Source: Ceratotherium simum simum (taxonomy: Eukaryota; Chordata; Mammalia; Perissodactyla; Rhinocerotidae). From it: a stretch of 64,000 nucleotides of DNA. This document shows, piece after piece, positions 38,680 through 49,030 of this stretch. The notes beneath the pieces are model-generated. The model made no database searches, was not told the origin of the DNA, and saw only the letters and a program-made list of their open reading frames with translations. The translations under genes and the position numbers were made by a program. Within the stretch, counting starts at the first letter, position 1. Every line of letters starts with the position of its first letter. The stretch is from contig NW_004454229.1 of NCBI RefSeq assembly GCF_000283155.1, positions 9,381,733-9,445,732 of the forward strand, read 5' to 3'.

Positions 38680-39160
38680 GATCTTACTGAAAATATAAGT
38701 TGAATGGTAATTTCACTCCTAGAGATGTTTTGTTGTCTAAGCCATAATTTAAATGCCCATCCTTAATTCTGCTAATTATCAGCATTAACGAAAGACATGG
38801 CATAGCTAATCCAAAAGGCCATTCTAATTTGGTTTTAGGCTGTATTTTAGGATTTCTTTTTAAGCATCAGATTTGCCTCCCCAATCCCATGGTGGCTAAA
38901 TTACTCTCAAAAGAGACAGTTCCAGGTAAGCAAGCGATGCAGGTAAAACACGGATGGGCTTCGGGCTCCATCCGTCCTCTGAAATGGGAGCCACTTCTTT
39001 GTTTTCACCAAACCTCGAGAAAATGAATTCAACTTGGAGACTTTCCAGGTTCCCTTCTAGATGGAGCACTTGGCCCGTTGCTCACTGTTACCTGGAGCAA
39101 TTAGCGAGGGTATTTTGGGCAGCCCAGGAATATAAATTCACCTCAAATGACATATCAACG
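38680..39160. promoter_or_regulatory. candidate conserved non-coding element
   Basis: A repeat-free block of 480 bp. CTTAATTCTGCTAATTATCA, GCATAGCTAATCCAAAAGGC and ACCTGGAGCAATTAGCGAGG carry several TAAT/ATTA cores. A GCTAATTATC-type word is a good homeodomain site. The 65- and 71-codon frames lack support. Confidence 0.4.
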
Positions 39161-39177
39161 CAGGGCTGAGGAGACAA

Positions 39178-39455
39178 TTGACATATTCAAAACTTACCAA
39201 GTGTTTCCTCTGCACCAGGCAAGTTGCTGAGAGATGGGAACACAGAGAGGAGTAAAGCCTTTCCCCTGCCCTCCGGAAGCTCACTGTCTATCGTAGGAAA
39301 CAGACCACTGATAAATCAAGTCTGCTAAACTGTCACAGGGGCTTCAGCGGAGCTGGGAAGAGGGTGAGGGAGAGTCGAAGAGAGGAAGCAATCGTGTCCA
39401 GGTTTAGAAAGTAAAAGGAAACTTGTTCATGTAGGAGGTGACCCTTGATCCATGG
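39178..39455 (-). mobile_element. L2 LINE 3' region, antisense
   Basis: CCAAGTGTTTCCTCTGCACC, TTCCCCTGCCCTCCGGAAGC, TCACTGTCTATCGTAGGAAA and CTGATAAATCAAGTCTGC. Confidence 0.75.
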
Positions 39456-39502
39456 CTTACAATATAAATAAATGGTTGCAAAATACTCGAAGGGTGGCTG
39501 AG

Positions 39503-39702
39503 AAGCAGGAACTAACATTCACGTGTCAGGCCCAGGACTATATGTTCTGTAAGCATTGCCTCATTCAAGCTCTGCAGTACTGGGGACATAGGTTTTATCA
39601 CCCCATTGTACAGGTGAAGTAACGAGGCACAGAAGGTGACATAACTCTCCCCATGCGACTCTCCTTGCCAGAGTCAGAAACGAAAACCAATCTACCCCCC
39701 TG
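39503..39702 (-). mobile_element. MIR SINE, antisense
   Basis: TTCACGTGTCAGGCCCAGGA, CCCATTGTACAGGTGAAGTA and ACGAGGCACAGAAGGTGACA. Confidence 0.85.
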
Positions 39703-40599
39703 AAGGAAGCCGACTAGAATGCTGCTCTCTCCTCTGCAAGCACCTCCATGAGGCTTTCTCAGTATCTGGCCACAGCCACCTCTCTGCTGTCTGACTCAAC
39801 CAACTATGCACAGCCTGAGCCACGTCACTTGGGTTCTCCTGGCTGGAAATTCCTCTCTTATTTAGTCCTCTGTCTGTGGCTTGGGTTCTCTTCTCTCTCC
39901 AATAAGACTCCAAAGTTCTCCAGAGAAGAAGCCATATCTGCCCTTGGCAAAGCCCCTCCATTCTTCCCCAACACCATGTTCTGCCCACAGAGGTGGGAGG
40001 TAGGTCCAGCCATCTGTAGGGGAGGCCATGAGAGCCAACATAAATTCAGATCCATTTCCTTTCCACCTGGGAACGGAACAGAAAATCTTCCACCTCTCAT
40101 TCTAAAGGCAACTGAAAATTCATTTTACTCCTTGAAAATAAGTTCTGGGCAAGTGATCCTGACCCTCCCGTCATTCTAAAGAGCGTGGAACCTTCTTCAT
40201 CCTGTTTGTAACAACCAGTCCTGAGGCCCCGTCCCCTTAGACTCACAGATCCTTTGTTTCATTTTTCTTTGCTTTCATCTCTCCTTCATGCTCTAATTGG
40301 GATATTTTCCACCCCAAACCATCAGGCATCGGTAGGATTTCTAAGCATTTCTTTAACTCTTACCTTGCTTTCGTAAACTAACCACCACATTTTGAGTAAA
40401 AGGGGGGGGGGCGGGGCTCTGTGGTCTGGGCCACAGTAACACCCACACTGACTAAGCGTCATACATTTAGCCTTTAGTTTTCTGACAGTAAGCCTCCTCC
40501 ATTAGACTTAAAGCCATATTTCTAAATCACAGAAAGCTGTGGTACCTTTTCTGTAAATGGGTAAGAAAAAAAGAAAAAAAAAAAAGGAAGTTCCCTGAA
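39703..40599. other. unclassified DNA with a 10-G run
   Basis: Holds a 143-codon frame (39748-40179, plus), opposed by a 98-codon minus frame; neither is recognised. G(10)CGGGG occurs at 40402-40416, and an A-rich run near 40575. Confidence 0.4.
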
Positions 40600-41090
40600 G
40601 AGGGTCCTCAGGGTTTTGAAATGTTTGAAAATAATCTCTTTTCCATTAATGCACAGACTGACATATTTCCCCTGCTGCTAAATAACACCTTTCAGGCTGA
40701 TTAACATATAGTCATACCACTCAGGCACCTTCAAGGAAAAAGCAACACGCATTATTTCAGTGTCTGCAGAGGAACTCAGCATCAGAGACTTTCACAGGAT
40801 GGGGAGGATTTTCCCTCCTAAGGGAAACAAAACAAAATAAAGATATGGACAAAAATGAATTATAATCATCGGTACTTTGTCCAAGGGTCACTATAAAAGA
40901 ATACATTTTTATACGACTATACTATTGAGTGTAGCCTCTTTTCCTTAACAATTTTGTCTGCAGAATCTCACCATTATGTGGCTATCCTGAGACAGACATT
41001 TATTCATGGGCAAGAAATGACAGGCATAGAATACTTCATCCCTACAGCAGTAAACTATTGCAATTGGCACAATACTTATAAATAAACCCG
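40600..41090. promoter_or_regulatory. candidate conserved non-coding element
   Basis: Repeat-free. CCTTTCAGGCTGATTAACAT, CCATTAATGCACAGACTGAC and ATTATTTCAGTGTCTGCAGA. An ACAAAAC/ACAAAATAAAG run lies near 40830. Texture-based call. Confidence 0.35.
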
Positions 41091-41167
41091 ATTCCTCAAA
41101 TGGCCACATCGCCGAGAGCCCAGCACTCTTTCTCCTAGCCCATCATCCTGAATGCTGTCCTGATCAG

Positions 41168-41402
41168 CTCTCCCTTACTGAGAATTCACCATGTGCCCAG
41201 CCCTGTGATAAGCTCAACATCTATTAAGTCATTTAACCTTCATAATTATGGGGTAGTGGGGCAGACACTATTTTTATCATTCTTTTTTTTTTAAAAGATG
41301 ACATTGAAGCACAGAGAGCTTAAAGACTGACCTTAGGTCTCACCAGCTTCCAAGTGGCGCAGCCAGGATTTGCACACAGATCTCTCTGATTTCATCACTC
41401 TC
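41168..41402 (-). mobile_element. MIR SINE, antisense
   Basis: ACCATGTGCCCAGCCCTGTG, CATTTAACCTTCATAATTAT, GCACAGAGAGCTTAAAGACT and GGCGCAGCCAGGATTTGCAC. A T(9) run sits in the middle. Confidence 0.85.
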
Positions 41403-41928
41403 TACTACTTCCTTACTTGCCATTATCATCCACTGATAAGAGTTGACCACTCCAGTAGGTTCAAAGCCGTGTAATAACAAACACACGCTAATGCCTATTT
41501 GAGCGTGATAAATGTGTAATGAAAGGTACACAGGAAAAGCACAACGCGGCTCCCACATGGCCCCTACCACTGAACGGAATGAGCTTTCTCTGTGCTCAGG
41601 TCAACTCTGTAGGATGCTTCTTAGGGGCAGAATGATAATTATAAGTTCCTGCCTGGCTGAGCCAATCAAAGGCAGGCTTACACCTCTGACTGGCACTAAA
41701 AAGGGACAATGACCTTGGGAATGAAAGAAAAGCAAACCCCAAATTCCAGGTGACTCCACACAAGGTCAAAACATCTGGCTTCAGGTGCTTCAAGGAAAAA
41801 TAGCTGCTCCAGTCCCACACCCCAATACGAAGACAAAATGAATGTCCCTTTAATGAAACATTACGGTCACCTTTGCAAAGCACAGCCCGTGCGTTTGTAA
41901 AATGATTCCATGGATTCAGTTCACATAG
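41403..41928. other. unique DNA, nothing recognised
   Basis: No repeat family is assigned. TGAGCCAATCAAAGGCAGGC is a mild sequence of interest but isolated. Confidence 0.4.
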
Positions 41929-42045
41929 AATTTACTAGAGATTTACTGAGTACGCTGTGTCAGGAGCTAGAGATACAGAAACAAATAGGACAAGGCCCCT
42001 GGCCTCACAGAGCTCGGACAAAACAGAAGAGACAGGCATAGGAGG
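41929..42045 (-). mobile_element. L2 LINE 3' tip, antisense
   Basis: GAGATTTACTGAGTACGCTG, TGTCAGGAGCTAGAGATACA and CCCCTGGCCTCACAGAGCTC. Confidence 0.85.
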
Positions 42046-42094
42046 GAGCCACACCAGCACCCCACTCCTCGCACACTCGCCCTGGGCTGCTATG

Positions 42095-42292
42095 CTAGTT
42101 GCCTCGTTTTTATCTCTCCTTAATGCGATGAAGAGATGCACTGTTATCTGCAGACTGCAAAGAGAAAACTGTGGTTCAGACAGCTTGTGTTACTTGTTCA
42201 AGTTTAAAAAACTAGCAAATGGCAGATCTGGGACCCAAACCTAGGTTTTTCAGACCCCAAAGACTTTGATCCTAACCACTAAGTTGCAAGGG
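42095..42292 (-). mobile_element. MIR SINE, antisense
   Basis: AGAGAAAACTGTGGTTCAGA, AGCAAATGGCAGATCTGGGA, CCCAAACCTAGGTTTTTCAG and TGATCCTAACCACTAAG. Confidence 0.85.
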
Positions 42293-42464
42293 CTCCACGC
42301 TCAGACATACTTGTATTGCAACATCATCAGGAGAACAGCAGAGGTACACACTAGTCCACAAGGAGCCACCAAAACAGAAGAATTCATTCGGGCCTGTAAA
42401 AAGGCAGCAGATCTTTCCCAGGGCTGATTTCTGAATCAGGTTTTGAAGCATACCTAGGAGTTCA

Positions 42465-42800
42465 TCAGGCAGATAAAGGAGATTGTTGAACATTCAAGGC
42501 AGGAAGAACTCAGGAGCCTAGAGGTATAAGAGCCCAGCCCAGCAAGGATTTGTAAGGGATTCCGTACAGCAATTATATAATGTGATAGTCGGGACTGGGA
42601 AACAAGCTGGCTGCAAATGTAGGCAGGGAACAGGCTAAAGGGTCATACATATACATGTGCGCACGAACATTACATGCGCACGGGGCTCCTATGTGATTTT
42701 CTCAGAGCAGGGACTAACTTGAGTTGTACTGGCCCCCTGATGTGAATGAAAACGAGCAGAACTCAGCGAAAGCCGTCATTGACTTTCATGGGGCCACTCA
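42465..42800 (-). mobile_element. L2 LINE internal 3' part, antisense, degraded
   Basis: CATTCAAGGCAGGAAGAACT, ACTGGGAAACAAGCTGGCTG and AGAGCAGGGACTAACTTGAG parallel the upstream part of antisense L2. Confidence 0.4.
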
Positions 42801-43148
42801 GCTGCAAAAAGCCCAGGCTGCTGACACCGTGCTTGTAGCAACACCCACAGTGTTTATTTGTCATCTCTCCCTGCTTAGAAATAACCAACCGGCCACCTAG
42901 CACGTACATGCGGTGTGTTTTGCACCTGTCATTTTCTAGGGGGCCTACCTACAGTCAAAAAGGAAATGAAGCAAAGTCGAGAAAGAATCAAAACTAAATG
43001 TAAAATGTGAGTACCTACGATCTCTTGACGTGAAAAAGAAACTATCAGATTTGAACAAAAATATGACTATTTCCAAATGCAAGGAGGCAGAAAACTCAGA
43101 CCTGACTGACTTCGTCCCACCCAACAACACACAGGCCGGACAAGATGG
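42801..43148. other. unique DNA, nothing recognised
   Basis: No family or gene is seen. CACCTAGCACGTACATGCGG is a small CpG-bearing patch. Confidence 0.4.
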
Positions 43149-43149
43149 A

Positions 43150-43352
43150 AAATGAGCCAGACCAAGAGTCGAGAGAACTCTGATGGAGACCCCGGCCTGC
43201 TGCCGAGTCACTGCATGACCTGAGGGCATCATTTAATGCTCCAAGCCTCAGTCTATCATCTGGAAGTAGGCACAATAATATACCGAAGGCCATGTATCTG
43301 ATAAGAATTAAATCAGAACATACATATAAAGTACTTAAGCACAGTGGACAAC
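43150..43352 (+). mobile_element. MIR SINE, sense
   Basis: GAGTCACTGCATGACCTGAG, GCTCCAAGCCTCAGTCTATC and AAGTACTTAAGCACAGTGGA. Confidence 0.8.
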
Positions 43353-43497
43353 AAACAATATTTATATGGCAACATGAAAATTTGTTTATGTAATCTAAAA
43401 ATACTTGTGCCTAAAATACATTTTTAAAACACACAAAGAGTTTAGGCTTGAATACGGTGTGCCTATGCTTAAAAGCTTTCATATTTCTAATACCGCC

Positions 43498-43718
43498 AGT
43501 AATAGCAGCTCTGGTTGGTGGAGTACTCATTATAATGCCTGGCATTGCCTCACTTAAACCTCACAACCACCCTGTGGAGTAGGCACTATTATCACCTCCA
43601 TTTTACAGGCAAAGAAACCAAGACACAGAAGTTAAATAATTTGCCCAAAGATAACACAGATAGAAGCTGAAGGAGTAAGATTTGAACCTAGACATTCTAG
43701 CAACTTAGAGCTTTTCCT
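43498..43718 (-). mobile_element. MIR SINE, antisense
   Basis: CACAACCACCCTGTGGAGTA, CTCCATTTTACAGGCAAAGA, AACCAAGACACAGAAGTTAA and GATTTGAACCTAGACATTCT. Confidence 0.92.
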
Positions 43719-43749
43719 GATGCATGTTTAGAATTAATTACTTCTAGGG

Positions 43750-44117
43750 TGTGATGGTTAATTTTATGTGTCAACTTGGAGGGTGTTTTTGGATGAGAAT
43801 AACATTTAAACTGGTGAACTTTGAGCCAGCAGATTGCCTTCCATAATATGGGTGGGCCTCATCCAATCAGTCGAAGGCCTAGCTAGAACAAAACGACCAT
43901 CCTCCCCAAGCAAGAGGGAATTCTCCAGAAGACAGCCTTCAGACTTCATCGCACCATTGGCCCTCTTGAGTTTCCAGCCTGCCAAGCTAAACTGCAGATT
44001 TGAGACTTACCAGCCTCCTAATTGTATGAGCCAATTCCTTATAAGAAATCTCTTTCTATATATTTATATACACACATCCTATCGGTTCTGCTTCTCTAGA
44101 AAACTCTAACTAGTACA
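43750..44117 (+). mobile_element. solo LTR of an ERVL-class element, complete ends
   Basis: It starts TGTGATGGTTAATTTTATGT and ends CTCTAACTAGTACA. Internal landmarks are TGTTTTTGGATGAGAATAAC, GGGTGGGCCTCATCCAATCA, ATGAGCCAATTCCTTATAAG and ATCGGTTCTGCTTCTCTAG. A perfect 5-bp TSD, TAGGG, lies at 43745-43749 and 44118-44122. A retroviral TG..CA LTR left by recombination. The subfamily is not certain. Confidence 0.93.
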
Positions 44118-44287
44118 TAGGGCATTTTGATTTTACCCTCCACCCCCATTCCTTACCTTTTCAACTCAATTTCTTTAGCAGGTCTTTTCTAAGTGCTCCA
44201 CATGAACAAGGCACTGCACTAGACTTGATTACAAGGTTGAGAAGGTACTCTCTGTCCCGTCCTATTCCGCCCATGGTTTCCCATCCC

Positions 44288-44402
44288 TTGTTAGCCCACC
44301 GCTCTCCTTTCTGGATTACAAAATCCTTGAGATCTGAGACCAGTCTTGTAGAACATCAAGTACAGAGCTGCGAATAGACAATAAATGCCCATCAGTGTTG
44401 GT
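44288..44402 (+). mobile_element. L2 LINE 3' tip, sense
   Basis: GGATTACAAAATCCTTGAGA, TCAAGTACAGAGCTGCGAAT and AGACAATAAATGCCCATCAG. Confidence 0.55.
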
Positions 44403-44437
44403 AAAATGAAGAGTATTGATGCTTGCCATTGCTTTTT

Positions 44438-44608
44438 TCACCTATTACTGAGTACATGCAAGGCCCTGTGCCTGATGCTCAGCATTCATTTCTATCTCAT
44501 TCTGTCCCAGTTTTAAGCAGCAGAAAGGGAGACACTGGGAGGTTCGGTTGCCCGCCTTGGGTCACACAGGTCTTCACACTCGGGTCTGTCTGAGTGCACA
44601 GCCAGCGG
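44438..44608 (-). mobile_element. MIR SINE, antisense
   Basis: AGTACATGCAAGGCCCTGTG, GCCCGCCTTGGGTCACACAG and ACACTCGGGTCTGTCTGAG. Confidence 0.75.
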
Positions 44609-44834
44609 ACTTCTCATCCCTGCCCCTGCTACAGTCCCCTCCCCTCCCCCTTCCAAACCTCAAATCACAGATGGGCCCGGGGCTGAATGAGCATCCCCAG
44701 AGCTCCAGGGCCTGCAGCCGAACTTCACAAACACACGACTTCACAGTTTCACCTTCACAACTTCACAGAAAAAGTATAAAAATGAAGGCAATCGGATGTT
44801 ATCTATAAACACCTCAAAGCTTCTTTCCCTTTCA

Positions 44835-45250
44835 CTTAAAAATTCTCTAGTAATTGTTTTTACCACAGTTAATCATAAAAATGAATCACCTCAAATTTTT
44901 GAAAGAAATTCTACTTCAAAATCTATCAACTTGATGCCACGAATCCATTTATTATGAGACCATGTGATGCCTCCAAGTACTGCGTTTTATTTAAACGTGA
45001 CATTTTTTCACTCTGTTGTGATTACACATCTGAAAACCGCTTCTATCAATCTTTTACTGCAGCCAAACATAACTGTTTTGCTCAGTGAAACATTAAATAC
45101 AGACTCAGGGTCCTAGACTCAAATTCAAAAATAAAACAAAGTCGCATCTGGCGGACGTTCTTAGCGTCATATCCAGGGAGACCACAGATCTGAAAACTGC
45201 CGTGAACCCGTTTCCAAGATAAAAATCAGTCAATCCTACTCCTTTCGGAC
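44835..45250. promoter_or_regulatory. candidate conserved non-coding element
   Basis: Repeat-free, 415 bp. TTACCACAGTTAATCATAAA combines a RUNX-like ACCACA with TTAATCA. TCTGTTGTGATTACACATCT and CTTTTACTGCAGCCAAACAT also occur. No coding frame. Confidence 0.4.
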
Positions 45251-45600
45251 CTCAGATCATTTCAAAAGTCCAAAGACTTTATGCGAGTTGATTTTTCTTA
45301 GATTCAGTTTTAGAAATTGGTTACTATTGTGATTTTGAAAGGGGTATGACATCTTCAATGAAATTGCCAGACTCGGCTGGGGCATTGATTGTGATCCACA
45401 ATTTTCCGCATCAGTTGCTTTTGGGTTGAGGGTGGGGGTTGGGACGCACGCTATATACTTACATTCCCCATAATGCCTCATTCTCTTTCTAAACAGTGGC
45501 AGCAAAGAGGCACATCCAATATTGTATTACTTTCTTCTTTCATTCATGACGATGTCCCACATGGGCCCTGAGCGTCTGAAAAAAGAAGCATTTCCCAGGT

Positions 45601-45648
45601 TCTAAGGATGAAGGGAACTGATCTTGTCTAAGGATGAAGGGAACTGAT
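45601..45648. repeat. 26-bp tandem duplication, 1.85 copies
   Basis: The 22-bp word beginning TCTAAGGATGAAGGGAACTG occurs at 45601-45622 and again, identically, at 45627-45648, separated by CTTG. Identity implies a recent duplication. Confidence 0.96.
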
Positions 45649-45699
45649 AGGCCTTAAGTAGAAGTGGTGACTAGATTTTTAATTAAGCCTCAAGAAACA

Positions 45700-45972
45700 C
45701 ACACACATACAAGTCCTCTCTGAGCAGACTATTTAAAATTGCAAGCTAACTCACTACTTATCCCCCTTCCCTACTTTATTTTCCTCCATCGCACTTATCA
45801 CCATCTAGTACCAGATTTACACATTAATTTTATGTATCGTCTGTCTGCCTCCACTGAAACATAAGCTCCATTTTGAGAGCAAGGATTTTGGTTTTTCCAC
45901 TGCTGTGTCCTTTGGACCTAGAACACTGTTCAGCACGTAGCAAATAGTCAATGAATATTGTTGAATAATATG
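45700..45972 (+). mobile_element. L2 LINE 3' end, sense
   Basis: TCGCACTTATCACCATCTAG, CATAAGCTCCATTTTGAGAG, CACTGCTGTGTCCTTTGGAC, CTAGAACACTGTTCAGCACG and GTCAATGAATATTGTTGAAT. Confidence 0.93.
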
Positions 45973-46116
45973 GTCTCTTCAAACAGAGTAAAGCTCAACC
46001 ATCTCGACACTTTATTTGGAGAAAAGACTTTGCCTTGAAAGTGGACACATCACGTAAACTTGCTCATCTCAATTCCCTGCGGATGCAGCTAAAACGCCTA
46101 CCTTAAAAGTAGGTAC

Positions 46117-46330
46117 ATGGGCCGGCCCGTGGCTTGGCGGTTGAGTGCGCGCGCTCCGCTACTGGGGGCCCGAGTTTGGATCCCAGGCGTGCACCAACGC
46201 ACCACTTCTCCGGCCATGCTGAGGCCGCGTCCCACATACAGCAACTAGAAGGATGTGCAGCTATGACATACAACTATCTACTAGGGCTTTGGGGGAAAAA
46301 TAAATAAATAAAAAATTATTAAAAAAAAAA
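46117..46330 (+). mobile_element. ERE SINE, sense, divergent tail
   Basis: The head ATGGGCCGGCCCGTGGCTTG and the B-box GGATCCCAGGCG lead into GGATGTGCAGCTATGACATA and CTACTAGGGCTTTGGGGGAA, the older-type ERE tail, then AAATAAATAAATAAA and A(15). The imperfect TSD AAAAGTAGGTAC (46105-46116) pairs with AAAAGTAGTAC from 46331. Confidence 0.94.
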
Positions 46331-46424
46331 AAAAGTAGTACGAGAAAAAGTTATACAAAGAAACATATAGTAAGTCCTCAGTAACCTTTAACTATTGTTT
46401 GATGTTTTTCTTGGTATTACACTA

Positions 46425-46510
46425 ATTCCCACTGTTGGGAAGCTCTTGAGGACAAGGACCGGGTCGTGGTCATCCAGCACCCACCAGGGGCTCAATGAAT
46501 GGCTTCTGAT
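46425..46510 (+). mobile_element. L2 LINE 3' tip, sense
   Basis: AGCTCTTGAGGACAAGGACC, CATCCAGCACCCACCAGGGG and CTCAATGAATGGCT. Confidence 0.7.
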
Positions 46511-46852
46511 TCATTGGAAATCTGGACTACCAACCCAAGGGACTCTCTTCAAGTCAGCGGTGAGTAATTTCCCTAGCATATTCTAAGCATCACAATAAGC
46601 GCTTTTCAGAGAGAGAGAGAAGTCTTGGAAATATGATATGCTTTTCAAGCAATGCACTTTACAGGACCAAAGCTCAGCTGTGGTCAATGAGGGTCTTAGA
46701 GCCATGTGTCCACGCTTCTTGGGGGTACTGATGACTATCTTCCATAATACCATCAAATAGCTATCAAAGCAACTTATAATATTGTTTTGCAACTCTGACT
46801 GCCTCCAGCAGTAGACCATATGCATCTTAACAGAAGGACACCACTGTTGGGG
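46511..46852. other. unique DNA, nothing recognised
   Basis: Ordinary composition. A 92-codon minus frame is present without homology that I recognise. Confidence 0.4.
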
Positions 46853-46854
46853 AA

Positions 46855-47098
46855 GCAGCATGGGCTAGAGATAAGAGCTTGGCATCCAGCACCCAACTTC
46901 AGGGTTTGAATCTCAACTCGGCCATTTCCTAGCTGTATGAGCTTAAGAGAGTGACTTCATCTCTCTGTGCCTCAACTATACATTGGGAACAATAAAGACC
47001 CTACCTCACAAGGTCATTGTGTCGATTAACTGAGGCAATCCTGTGAAGCACTTAGAACAGTGCCTGGCACATACCACGTGTTCAAAAAATGTTATATT
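46855..47098 (+). mobile_element. MIR SINE, best-preserved full-length copy
   Basis: CAGGGTTTGAATCTCAACTC, GGCCATTTCCTAGCTGTATG, CTACCTCACAAGGTCATTGT, GCACTTAGAACAGTGCCTGG and CATACCACGTGTTCAAAAAA. About 240 bp spanning head to tail. Confidence 0.95.
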
Positions 47099-47284
47099 TT
47101 CTCATCAATACCTCTTAGAACACAACAGGTGCCCCAACAATGCTTACTCAATGGAAATTGTGACATAAACACATCTGAATTTCCTTAGTTGTCCACTAAA
47201 AATGACAGGAAAGGGCCTTACACACAACTCAACCCCTATTCCTGCTCAGAGAAATGTTAAAAAAAATACTAGCAACTCAAAAGG

Positions 47285-47452
47285 CTCTGCCCCTTTCTGG
47301 TTGTATGATTGCAGGCACAACCTTTAACTGCAGAGCCTCAACGTCTTCACCTGTAAAACTCACCTATCTCCCAGGGTTGCTCCGTGGCTTGATAAGGCAA
47401 CCCCTGGGGTTTTACAAACCCTACAGCACTATCGAATATTATGTTGGTATTA
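47285..47452 (+). mobile_element. MIR SINE, sense
   Basis: CCCTTTCTGGTTGTATGATT, GAGCCTCAACGTCTTCACCT and CTCCCAGGGTTGCTCCGTGG. Confidence 0.78.
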
Positions 47453-47499
47453 CAAACAGAAAGGCTCCAGTCACTCGGCAAAGAGGAGGTTAAAAAAAA

Positions 47500-48056
47500 A
47501 AAACAACAGCACATCAAACTACTCTATCTTCTTACATTTGTGCAAAATTAAAATGACTCTTTGCAGAATCCAAATTGGATAAGCCCATGTCAATACTACT
47601 AATACAAGCTATCGCTAATGACAAGATTGATAGCTTAGGAGGGCGAGCCATTTCGTGTTCACTGTGCATCATGTTTAATTCGCCAAAAGGAGTTTGTGTG
47701 TATAATTAATGCGCTTTTCTTCCTGGCTTCATTTGGAAACATGTAAAGGGTCTCTAGGGAATTCTGTATGTTGAAACAATTAATAAAATAAAACCACTTA
47801 ATTAAAGAGAATAATTGGAGCCTATTTTATATCAGAAAATGGAGGGATAAAAATCACTTTGGAAACACGTTGTGTAAAAATTGCTGAGTTTTACAAGAAA
47901 GAACAATCTGCAGACAGAACACATGTAAGTCATGATAGTGGACTGATTTCCCAGGCCCTTTGTTCTGGAATGATTTAAATCCAGCTGACTTGCCATGTAC
48001 ATGAAATGCAAGATTATTGACCCTACAATGACAAGCGTCATTCTTAGGTAGGAAGA
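47500..48056. promoter_or_regulatory. candidate conserved non-coding element, strongest by texture
   Basis: A repeat-free block of 550 bp. GCTATCGCTAATGACAAGAT, TTGTGTGTATAATTAATGCG, AACAATTAATAAAATAAAAC and CACTTAATTAAAGAG hold five or more TAAT/ATTA cores, and GGGCGAGCCATTTCGTG gives isolated CpGs. No coding frame. Known vertebrate developmental enhancers share this texture; the conclusion is inference. Confidence 0.45.
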
Positions 48057-48057
48057 C

Positions 48058-48292
48058 TTCATTTATTCATTATCTCAATGCACATTTACAGCACCTGCTC
48101 TGTACCACTGTAGGGACCCATAGGTAAAAAGCCGCCCCTCTCCCAATGCCTTCCAGAAACTCTCTTTATAGTTAGAAGAGAGAAGTCCACACACAAGTAA
48201 AATGCAGAGGGATAAGCATTATGAGGGAAAAGAAAACACCACAGGGCAGTGAGGGAGAGCTCCCAACTCAGTCTAGGAAAAACAAACAATGC
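48058..48292 (-). mobile_element. L2 LINE 3' region, antisense
   Basis: CATTTATTCATTATCTCAAT, CTGCTCTGTACCACTGTAGG and CCTTCCAGAAACTCTCTTTA, then GAGAGCTCCCAACTCAGTC. Confidence 0.6.
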
Positions 48293-48487
48293 TTTCGGAT
48301 GCCCTGAGTTTTCAGGAAAAAATGAGTGTTTATCAGCGTAGAAAGAGGAAAAGACAATTGCAGATAGAACATCATATACTAAGTCAGAGACACATGAATG
48401 TACACATTGCTTTGGTAAATTACATAGAACACAAGTATAGAGCATATGTTTCAGAGCAGAAAGAGACGAAGTTGGAAACCAGATGAG

Positions 48488-48608
48488 GAAAGAGCACGTA
48501 CATGGAATCAGAAAAAACAGTTCAAATCACATAATTATGTAATTCCGTAAGTACGTAATATCTCCAGGCTTCAGTTTTCTCTTGAATAAAAATGGAATTC
48601 TAGAAACA
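48488..48608 (+). mobile_element. MIR SINE fragment, sense
   Basis: TACATGGAATCAGAAAAAAC, AGTTCAAATCACATAATTAT and CCAGGCTTCAGTTTTCTCTT. Confidence 0.55.
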
Positions 48609-48619
48609 CTCAGATGGTA

Positions 48620-49030
48620 GTACACTGTATTATGGTTCCCAACTATCTGTGTCCTTTCCAATGAGAGGTTTATTCATCCATGCCCTTTGCCATGTGACTG
48701 CCAGCACCTCAAGGTAGATGGAGAATATTCCCTGTCCCATTGTCAGGTTTGGCGACATGACTTGCTTTGGCCAATGGGATATGAGTGGACATAATGTACA
48801 TCACAACGAAGCAGAAACCTTAAACATACTTATGTTGTTCAGTTCAGACTTTTGTATTCCTGCCCTTTGCCATGAGAACCACATGGCCTAGACGGGGCTG
48901 TTCCCAGAAACTGGATTCCTGGAATGAAAAGACCCTTGGAATAGAGCTGAACAGAGCTGCAGCCAACCTGCAAAACTACTAAAATTTGGGGGTGGATTGT
49001 TACTATAGCAAAAGATCACCAATACATAGA
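48620..49030 (+). mobile_element. MaLR/ERVL-like LTR remnant
   Basis: TTTGCCATGTGACTGCCAGC, GACTTGCTTTGGCCAATGGG, ATATGAGTGGACATAATGTA, GAGCTGCAGCCAACCTGCAA and ATTGTTACTATAGCAAAAGA follow the order of an old LTR. The ends are eroded, and the subfamily is uncertain. Confidence 0.55.

Noticed and set aside
39748..40179. 143-codon open frame, plus strand
   Set aside because: No domain, signal peptide or codon periodicity evident. Opposed by a 98-codon minus frame.
40402..40416. G(10)CGGGG as a quadruplex
   Set aside because: Only two separate G-runs. It does not meet the four-run rule and is better read as a homopolymer that may be a sequencing artefact.
46481..46493. CTCF-like word CCACCAGGGGCTC
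   Set aside because: A chance match inside an L2 terminus. The flanking CTCF positions do not fit well, and no second site is nearby in a useful orientation.
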